A stretch of 21,724 nucleotides of DNA from Phycisphaeraceae bacterium. Lineage in GTDB: Bacteria > Planctomycetota > Phycisphaerae > Phycisphaerales > Zrk34. Position 1 is the stretch's first letter; every line of letters starts with the position of its first letter. Made by a program: the position numbers and the translations under genes. This document shows, in pieces, positions 16,565 to 21,724 of this stretch. The stretch is taken from assembly GCA_028281485.1 (NCBI GenBank), contig JANQJT010000308.1, positions 1-21,724 of the forward strand, in the 5' to 3' direction. The notes beneath the pieces are model-generated. The model saw only the letters and a list, made by a program, of their open reading frames with translations, was not told the origin of the DNA and did not search any database.

Positions 16565-16999
16565 CTACTCCATGATAGGGCTTGGGTGAGGGCGGGCCAA
16601 GCATTTTAGTTGCCAGCGGTTATTGGTGACGTGTTGCAGCGCCGCATCGAGTGTTTGGGTGAGGGTGGTGATACGCAGTTGTGCTTCGGTATCGGACCAT
16701 TGGGTTGCGGTGAAGGTGAAGCGGCAGACGCGCGTGACCGAGCCGCGGTTGCCGGAGATGGGGCCTTCGTAGTCGAGGTAGAGCCGGCGGTGGTCGGCGA
16801 TGCGGACCAGGTCGACGGGGGAGTTGTCGGGCCATTCATTGAGCGGGATTTCGACGCGGAAGCAGACGAGCGGGCCGGAGCCGGGTTGCTGTGTGGGGTT
16901 TTCCAGCAGCCAGTCGAAATGAGACGCGTCGTCGGGCGTCTGATGTTTCAGCAGGACGCCGGCGCGGGGGATCGGCGGGTTGTCGGTTGTGTTGGCCAT
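16565..16999 (-). CDS. Stand-alone protein resembling the DNA ligase D 3'-phosphoesterase domain
   Basis: A 144-residue protein. Aligned by eye to the LigD phosphoesterase domain, it keeps the metal and phosphate residues: H19 (LLKHQ), H27-F-D29 (SHFDWLLE, cf. LHYDFRLE), H70 (ADHRRLYLDYEG, cf. EDHPLDYADFEG) and Y74, followed by GPISGNRGSVTR. In LigD this domain removes 3'-phosphates or ribonucleotides from DNA ends during non-homologous end joining. Here there is no ligase, polymerase or Ku gene nearby. The Arg that follows the HxD motif in LigD is Leu31 here, so activity may differ. The ribosome site AAGGA is rather far (about 12 bases). Function is inferred from motifs only. Confidence 0.75.
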   Translation of the reverse strand: MANTTDNPPIPRAGVLLKHQTPDDASHFDWLLENPTQQPGSGPLVCFRVEIPLNEWPDNSPVDLVRIADHRRLYLDYEGPISGNRGSVTRVCRFTFTATQWSDTEAQLRITTLTQTLDAALQHVTNNRWQLKCLARPHPSPIME

Positions 17000-17057
17000 A
17001 GCCCGGTCGTATCCTTAGCGTTGGCTGGAACGAACACCGCAATCAGGGGCAGGCGCG

Positions 17058-17732
17058 ATGCGAACCACACACGGCATCATCATGTTAACGCTGGTCGGTC
17101 TGATGGTCTTGTCGGTCGGCTGCGAGGGCGGCCGGGCGCGATACGACGGCGTGCGGGCTTACGAGCAGGGCCAATACGGCGCGGCTCGTCCGCAGCTGGC
17201 GCGCGCGATTGAGATCAGCGACACCGACTGGAAGGCGCACTATCACCTGGGTCTGATCGACCTGGCCGAGGGCGACCCGGTGCGGGCTCAGTCGCACTTC
17301 GAGCTGGCGCTGGCGGTGCGCGACGGGGGCCCGCCGCATCAACCGGAGACGCCGGCGATCATCGATGCGCTGGCCGAGTCGATGTACGCGCAGGGCGATT
17401 ACCCGAAGATGGTGGGTCTGTGTGACGAGATGTCGGCGCGGTACGGCACGCCGTACGATCACATCCGCAAGGCCAGGCTGCTGGCGAAGATGGGCGATCA
17501 CGACTCTGCGCTGGTGGCGTACATCAAGGCGGTGAAGATCGCCAAGCCGACGGACGTGGAGCCTTACGTGGCGCTGGCGGACTTTTACGAGTCGGTGGGC
17601 AAGAAGACCGATGCGCTGGCGATGTTGCGCCGGGCGCACGGGATCGCGCCGGAAGACGAGGCGATCGCGGATCGTCTGCGCGGTTACGGCGTGGTGCCGG
17701 GGCCCGCGGCGACGCTGCCGCCGGTCGAGTGA
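17058..17732 (+). CDS. TPR-repeat lipoprotein
   Basis: A 224-residue protein with a lipoprotein signal peptide, hydrophobic LTLVGLMVLSVGC with the lipobox Cys at residue 22. This is followed by about four tetratricopeptide-like helix pairs: YDGVRAYEQGQYGAARPQLA, WKAHYHLGLIDLAEGDPVRA, PYDHIRKARLLAKMGDHDSA and PYVALADFYESVGKKTDALA. TPR domains are protein-binding scaffolds, so a role in assembling an envelope complex is plausible but not shown. AGGGGCAGG precedes the ATG. It is divergent from the minus-strand trio and is followed by a strong terminator, so it appears to be a single-gene unit. Confidence 0.9.
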   Translation: MRTTHGIIMLTLVGLMVLSVGCEGGRARYDGVRAYEQGQYGAARPQLARAIEISDTDWKAHYHLGLIDLAEGDPVRAQSHFELALAVRDGGPPHQPETPAIIDALAESMYAQGDYPKMVGLCDEMSARYGTPYDHIRKARLLAKMGDHDSALVAYIKAVKIAKPTDVEPYVALADFYESVGKKTDALAMLRRAHGIAPEDEAIADRLRGYGVVPGPAATLPPVE

Positions 17733-17769
17733 TTTAACCGACAAGTCGGCTCTAAAGTTTGGACCTCTC

Positions 17770-17802
17770 AGCGGTCGCGTGTATGAAACGCGGCCGCTTT
17801 TT
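17770..17802 (+). terminator. Rho-independent terminator after the TPR lipoprotein
   Basis: An 11-bp stem AGCGGTCGCGT (17770-17780) / ACGCGGCCGCT (17788-17798) with one T-G wobble and a 7-base loop runs directly into five T (17798-17802). It lies 38 bases after the stop codon. Confidence 0.9.
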
Positions 17803-17874
17803 GTTCCGCGTTGGTTCACCGGGCGCTGCGTTTTGCCGGGAGCGGTTGATGCGGGTAATCGCGGTGTTTTTTTG

Positions 17875-17904
17875 TTGTTTAGCTGGCGCAGCGTGACATA
17901 CAAT
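17875..17904 (+). promoter_or_regulatory. Candidate sigma-70 promoter for the 118-residue gene
   Basis: TTGTTT (17875-17880), an 18-base spacer and TACAAT (17899-17904) would start RNA near 17911, about 40 bases before the ATG at 17951. It lies after a terminator, where a new promoter is needed. Confidence 0.45.
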
Positions 17905-17950
17905 CAGCTTATTGGTCAGGTCGGGCCGAGTCCGAAACGGAGGTCGGTCA

Positions 17951-18307
17951 ATGGTTGGGTGTGATCAAAACCCGTTCGATGTGGAATCCGAAAGCGAGTT
18001 GATGCGCGCGATCACGGTGCGCGTCGGCGAGGATTGGGCGTCGGCCCTGCGCGGCTGCCTGCCGATGCTCGTTGCGCTGATGCACAGCCATTGCAACCGA
18101 CCCGTCTCACAGCTGCGCCACCAGGTCTGGCAGATCGTCGTCGAGCGGATGGATGTCGATGAGGGGGGCGACGTGCAACACCACAACCCGCGTTTGCTGG
18201 ATCAGCAGGCGGACATGCTGGTCGAGGAACTGGAATCGATTCGGCTGCGCCGGCTGGAACGTGGCGACTGGTCGAAGCTGCCCTGCCCGCCGATCATGTT
18301 CGGCTAG
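17951..18307 (+). CDS. Unknown 118-residue soluble protein
   Basis: The start is ATG 17951 (MVGCDQNPFDVESE), chosen because ACGGAGG lies seven bases upstream, the best ribosome site in this part of the window. The product is helical and soluble: SELMRAITVRVGEDWASALRG, then a long helix containing CLPMLVALMHSHC, then QLRHQVWQIVVERMDVD, and a C-terminal amphipathic helix LVEELESIRLRRLERGDW ending PPIMFG. I do not recognise a family. No signal peptide or catalytic motif is visible. It has its own candidate promoter and is convergent with the nucleotide-sugar dehydrogenase gene 59 bases away. Confidence 0.75.
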   Translation: MVGCDQNPFDVESESELMRAITVRVGEDWASALRGCLPMLVALMHSHCNRPVSQLRHQVWQIVVERMDVDEGGDVQHHNPRLLDQQADMLVEELESIRLRRLERGDWSKLPCPPIMFG

Positions 18308-18366
18308 GCGCAGCGATACCGTAAACCGTGTGACACATCTGGTGACGGGTTGATCGTTATGTGGTG

Positions 18367-19686
18367 CTACGCGCTGACGATGTGGTCGCCTTCCTGGCCA
18401 CGCATCGCGCCGCGGGTGTCGACGACGAGCTGCGCGTTGGCGGCGATCTCGTCGTAGTTGTAGACGGCGTGGTTGGTGGCGATCAGGACGCAGTCGTACT
18501 TCTTGAGGTTTTCGGGCGAGATGTCGACGCTGTTCATGCGGAGGTTGTACTTGCGCATGGTGGGGGTCTCGGGGACGTGGGGGTCGTTGTAGACCACGTC
18601 GGCGCCGAGGGCGGCGAGGCGTTCGATGAGCTCGACGCTGGGGCTCTCGCGGACGTCATCGACGTCGGGCTTGTAGGCCAGGCCGAGCACGAGCACCTTG
18701 GCGTCCTTGATGGCCTTGCCCTGGTTGTTGAGGGCGTGGACGGTGCGTTGGATGACGTAGTCGGGCATGGCGTGGTTGACCTCGCCGGCCAGCTCGATGA
18801 AGCGGGTGGGCAGGCCGACCTCCTTGGCCTTCCAGGTCAGGTAGAACGGGTCGATGGGGATGCAGTGCCCGCCGAGGCCGGGCCCGGGGTAGAAGGCCTG
18901 GAAGCCGAAGGGCTTGGTCTTGGCCGCGTCGATGACCTGCCAGACGTCGATGCCGAGCTTGGTGAGCACGACCTTCATCTCGTTGACCAGCGCGATGTTG
19001 ACGGCGCGGTAGATGTTTTCCAGGAGCTTGGCGGCCTCTGCGACCTCGGCCGACTCGACGGCGATGACCTCGGTGATGGCGAAGCGGTAGAGGTCGGTGG
19101 CCAGGTCGCCGGAGACCTTGTCGATGCCGCCGACGAGCTTGGGGATGGTCTGGGTGTTGTGGCTTTGGCGGCCGGGGTCTTCGCGTTCGGGTGAGTAGGC
19201 GACGAAGAAGTCGGTGCCGCACTTGAGGCCGCCGGCCTCGAGGATGGGCAGCATCTCTCCGCGGGTGGTGTCGGGGTAGGTGGTCGACTCGAGGGTGACC
19301 AGCTGGCCGGGGCGGAGGGTCTTGGCGATGGCCTCGGTGGTGTCCAGGACGTAGGAGAGGTCGGGCTCGAAGTGCTTGCCGAGGGGGGTGGGTACGCAGA
19401 TGAGCAGGGCGTCGGGCTCGCCGAGGCGGCCGAAGTCGGTGGTGGGCTCGAAGCGGTCGGAGTCGGCCAGGGACTTGACGTAGTCTTCGCCGAGGTGCTT
19501 GAGGTAGTTTTCACCGGCGTTGAGCAGCTCGCACTTCTTGGGGTCGACGTCGAAGCCCATGACAGGGAAGCCGGCCTCGTGGAAGGCGCGTGCCAGGGGC
19601 AGGCCGACGTAACCGAGGCCGATAATGCCGACCTTGGCGCTGCGGTTGTTGATCTGTTCGGAAAGCCGGGTACTCGCGTCGCTCAT
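18367..19686 (-). CDS. UDP-N-acetyl-hexosamine 6-dehydrogenase (WbpA/WbpO-like nucleotide-sugar dehydrogenase)
   Basis: A 439-residue enzyme of the UDP-glucose/GDP-mannose dehydrogenase family, which oxidises a nucleotide sugar twice at C6 with NAD+ to give a uronic acid for surface polysaccharide. NAD-binding GLGYVG is at residues 23-28, and the catalytic Cys275 lies in GPGLGGHCIPIDPFYL. This HCIPIDP form points to UDP-N-acetylglucosamine/galactosamine/mannosamine 6-dehydrogenases more than to UDP-glucose dehydrogenase. A C-terminal domain with GLAYKPDVDDVRESPS follows. Start ATG 19686 (MSDAST) has GGAG seven bases upstream. A TTG 12 bases further up was rejected. The exact sugar cannot be told from sequence. 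It is divergent from the VanZ-like gene. Confidence 0.93.
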   Translation of the reverse strand: MSDASTRLSEQINNRSAKVGIIGLGYVGLPLARAFHEAGFPVMGFDVDPKKCELLNAGENYLKHLGEDYVKSLADSDRFEPTTDFGRLGEPDALLICVPTPLGKHFEPDLSYVLDTTEAIAKTLRPGQLVTLESTTYPDTTRGEMLPILEAGGLKCGTDFFVAYSPEREDPGRQSHNTQTIPKLVGGIDKVSGDLATDLYRFAITEVIAVESAEVAEAAKLLENIYRAVNIALVNEMKVVLTKLGIDVWQVIDAAKTKPFGFQAFYPGPGLGGHCIPIDPFYLTWKAKEVGLPTRFIELAGEVNHAMPDYVIQRTVHALNNQGKAIKDAKVLVLGLAYKPDVDDVRESPSVELIERLAALGADVVYNDPHVPETPTMRKYNLRMNSVDISPENLKKYDCVLIATNHAVYNYDEIAANAQLVVDTRGAMRGQEGDHIVSA

Positions 19687-19957
19687 TTTCTGCTCCAACC
19701 CTGTGGATTTCTGGGGGTGTGGCCCAAATCGGCCGTAGTTTTAGCTGTTACGCCGGTTAGCGGCAAATGTTTGATCGTTCTGTGAAGCTACGGGTTCGAT
19801 GGGGTGTGTAGGGTGGGTATTATTTCGACCAGATTGCGGGGGTGATTGAACGGAATCGGGGCAGACCGGTAGGTGAGGGTTGGGGCGATCCGACGTTGGG
19901 CCGGGAGCGTATGACCGGTGAGAACACTGGCCGGGAGGCGGCGATCACACGATATAG
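19687..19957. other. Divergent intergenic region, no clear elements
   Basis: This region must hold promoters for the dehydrogenase (leftwards) and the VanZ-like gene (rightwards). The best leftward candidate is a weak TTGCCG/TAAAAC pair with a 17-base spacer, with the -10 near 19738-19743. No convincing rightward promoter, terminator or RNA gene is visible. Confidence 0.3.
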
Positions 19958-20830
19958 ATGTTAATGCCCACGCGACAGGACGGATTAGACGGAGGCGCAC
20001 CGGCGATCGGTGGTGGGGGTGAGCCGCTCGGGTTGCCAAGCGGGGTGGGGGCACGTGCGCGGTGGTTGGTGGTGTTGGTCGCGACGGGGACGGCGGCGGT
20101 CGATGCGATGTGGGGAGGGGATCTGAGTCGGTCGGATTTGCTGGCGCTGCCGCTGGACGCGGTGCGGTGCTTTGCGTGCGTGGGGTTGGTGACGCTGCTG
20201 CTGATCGCGGCGATGCCGAGCGGGATGGCGCGGTCGCGGCGGGTTTTGTTGGGGGCGGGGTGCGGCGCGGTGGGGGTGGCGGTGTGGAGTGTGTGTCGCG
20301 CGTCGATGCAGGGGGTGTGGGACGCGTCGTGGCTGGTCGTGGCGATGGGTGCGGTGGTGTGGGTCGGTGCGGTGTGTTGGAGCGGGCGGTCGGGCGGGTG
20401 GATGGCGATCGTGTGGGGCGCGCGGGTGGGGTTGGCGCTGGCGTGCTTGCGTTTTGTGATGGATTCGATCGATCGCGATCAGGTGCCGCCTGGGTGGCTG
20501 TACCACTGGCCTCACTGGCAGGTGCACGGCAAGCTGGACAAGTCGATCCACGCATACGCGGGGTTTGGGATGGTGCTGCTGGGTTTGTGTGCTCGGCCGC
20601 TGGGTATGCGGATCGCGTGGTGGTGGTCGACGGTTGTCGTGACGGTCTTTTTCCTGGCGTCGCAACCGCTGATGGAGATGGTCCAGGCGAGCTTCGGTCG
20701 TCGGTCGGAGTGGTTGGACGTGGTCGCGCATTCGCTGGGTGTGGCGGGGGCGCTGGTCGTTTACCTGGTGGGGCGGCTGATCGCGGCGTGTGTCAGACGG
20801 CGTCGGGCAGACAGCGGGGGGGCGCCATGA
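19958..20830 (+). CDS. VanZ-like polytopic membrane protein
   Basis: A 290-residue protein with about seven or eight hydrophobic segments from residue 35 on. The C-terminal third carries the VanZ-family pattern: DKSIHAYAGFGMVLLG (DKxxH, about residues 192-207), then LMEMVQASFGRRSEWLDVVA (E-x-x-Q ... GR ... D) followed by HSLGVAGALVVYL. VanZ was first seen as a teicoplanin-resistance accessory, but most chromosomal relatives have no known role. Start ATG 19958 (MLMPT) lacks close ribosome-site support (GGGAGG is 19 bases upstream). An internal start nearer the first membrane segment is possible. The stop overlaps the next ATG by the ATGA arrangement, so it is translationally coupled to the pseudopilin. 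Confidence 0.82.
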   Translation: MLMPTRQDGLDGGAPAIGGGGEPLGLPSGVGARARWLVVLVATGTAAVDAMWGGDLSRSDLLALPLDAVRCFACVGLVTLLLIAAMPSGMARSRRVLLGAGCGAVGVAVWSVCRASMQGVWDASWLVVAMGAVVWVGAVCWSGRSGGWMAIVWGARVGLALACLRFVMDSIDRDQVPPGWLYHWPHWQVHGKLDKSIHAYAGFGMVLLGLCARPLGMRIAWWWSTVVVTVFFLASQPLMEMVQASFGRRSEWLDVVAHSLGVAGALVVYLVGRLIAACVRRRRADSGGAP

Positions 20831-21724
20831 ACACGGGACGGAACAGTCATCCGCGATATGGTTGGACGGCGGTGGAAGTCGTGTTCGTTCTGCTGGTCGT
20901 CCTGATCGGCGTGTCGGTGTTGCTGCCGGTGTTGCAGGCGGCGCGTTGGAAGTCGCAACAGGTGGCGACCGAGGAGCGCCTGATCTCGATTGGCGTGGCG
21001 ATCGATGCGTACCGGCGAGACCACGGGGATTGGCCGGGCTACTTCGAGCGGGACCGGTGGCGGCGCGGGGCCTTCGCGGCTCGATTCAACGGCAATGAGA
21101 ACCTGATGCTGTCGCTGATGGGGGGGATGGTCGAGTCGGAAGCGGCGACGCGGCCTTTCCGGTTGCCGGGCGTTCCATCCGATCGCGTGATTGACCTGGC
21201 CTGGTATGACGCGGAGGGTTTGAGTGATCGGCTCATTCGGTACGGCGCGTACTATCTGCCGAAGCGGGGCGAGCTGGGGGTGATCAAGAGCACGGACCCG
21301 CGTTACCTCAACACGATGCCCGAGTTGCTGGACCCCGTGACACAACTGCCGGTGCATTACTACCGGCCGGACCGCGATGGCGTGGTGCCGGTGTCCTACA
21401 GCGATCGTCGGCCGCACGTGTTCTCGCGATTGCCTTACCGGATGTTGATCTCACCGCCGGCGCTGGTGACTCCGACGGGTCAGCACTGGCCGCAGCGTGA
21501 GTCGCTGCTGTTTCACGTGCCCAAGGGCGCGACGAGTGAGCCGATCTCCAACGCCAACATGGCGATGGCGGTGATCGATCCGGCGCGGAGCGATCTGACC
21601 GCGGGGGCTTCGCCGAACGGCGCCAACGACGCGGACGACCGCGTGCGATCGAGCGGGGCGCTGCTGTGGTCGCCGGGTCGGGACGGCGTGTTCATGTCGC
21701 GGCGTCAGAACCCGGGGCGTGGTG
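20827..21724 (+). CDS. Type II secretion-type pseudopilin (prepilin N-terminal cleavage/methylation protein), 3' end outside window
   Basis: The frame opens at ATG 20827, overlapping the VanZ-like stop, and stays open for 299 codons to the window edge. The N-terminus is a short basic leader (MNTGRNSHPRYG) followed by WTAVEVVFVLLVVLIGVSVL. A prepilin peptidase would cut after Gly12 and leave Glu at +5, as in pseudopilins. The mature protein continues with the amphipathic helix ARWKSQQVATEERLISIGVA and AIDAYRRDHGDWPGY, the GspG/GspH-like pattern common in planctomycetes. The middle and C-terminal parts are rich in Tyr, Pro and Arg. One departure is Trp instead of the usual Phe at +1. Partner secretion genes would be expected outside this window. 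Confidence 0.88.
   Translation, partial: MNTGRNSHPRYGWTAVEVVFVLLVVLIGVSVLLPVLQAARWKSQQVATEERLISIGVAIDAYRRDHGDWPGYFERDRWRRGAFAARFNGNENLMLSLMGGMVESEAATRPFRLPGVPSDRVIDLAWYDAEGLSDRLIRYGAYYLPKRGELGVIKSTDPRYLNTMPELLDPVTQLPVHYYRPDRDGVVPVSYSDRRPHVFSRLPYRMLISPPALVTPTGQHWPQRESLLFHVPKGATSEPISNANMAMAVIDPARSDLTAGASPNGANDADDRVRSSGALLWSPGRDGVFMSRRQNPGRG

Overview
The window comes from a GC-rich bacterial chromosome, most likely a planctomycete and probably Phycisphaerae-like. Three observations support this assignment: a PEP-CTERM sorting signal, a membrane-anchored leucine-rich-repeat protein of planctomycete style, and several small conserved proteins of a kind I associate with planctomycetes. There is also a high density of secreted proteins. 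The assignment is an inference from gene style. No rRNA or universal marker gene is present to settle it.

Layout, left to right. A DHH-family phosphoesterase (nanoRNase/pAp-phosphatase type) runs in from the left edge and converges on a small two-helix membrane protein. A secreted SH3-domain protein with a long acidic linker follows and ends at a strong terminator that is symmetric enough to work from both sides. Next comes a gene-poor stretch (about 2.92-3.50 kb). It holds a frame-broken PEP-CTERM protein remnant and, upstream of it, a leader that can fold into competing hairpins.

From 3.5 to 12.4 kb everything is on the minus strand and reads as one nitrogen-assimilation cluster. In transcription order it is a LysR-type regulator, gltB (large subunit of glutamate synthase), gltD (small subunit), a leucine-rich-repeat membrane protein and a YfcE-like phosphodiesterase. 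The last two sit only 26 and 14 bases behind the preceding genes, so they are probably co-transcribed with glt. The LysR gene has a TTGACA promoter that would start RNA within a few bases of its ATG. A perfect 8+8 base palindrome lies in the divergent promoter region.

Divergent from lysR is an 889-residue secreted protein built like a clan-A glycoside hydrolase, but the expected acid/base motif looks replaced. From 15.3 to 18.3 kb there are small housekeeping and unknown genes: a conserved unknown, a YbgC-like thioesterase, another conserved unknown, a stand-alone protein resembling the 3'-phosphoesterase domain of DNA ligase D, a TPR lipoprotein with a clear terminator, and an unknown 118-residue protein. 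The right end holds a nucleotide-sugar dehydrogenase (minus strand). Divergent from it is a VanZ-like membrane protein translationally coupled (ATGA overlap) to a type II secretion-type pseudopilin that runs off the right edge.

I see no CRISPR array, tRNA, rRNA, insertion sequence or phage gene. No wholly new multi-gene system is evident. The most unusual items are the PEP-CTERM remnant with its structured leader, the solo LigD-phosphoesterase-like protein, the probable pseudo-glycosidase and the near-leaderless lysR promoter.
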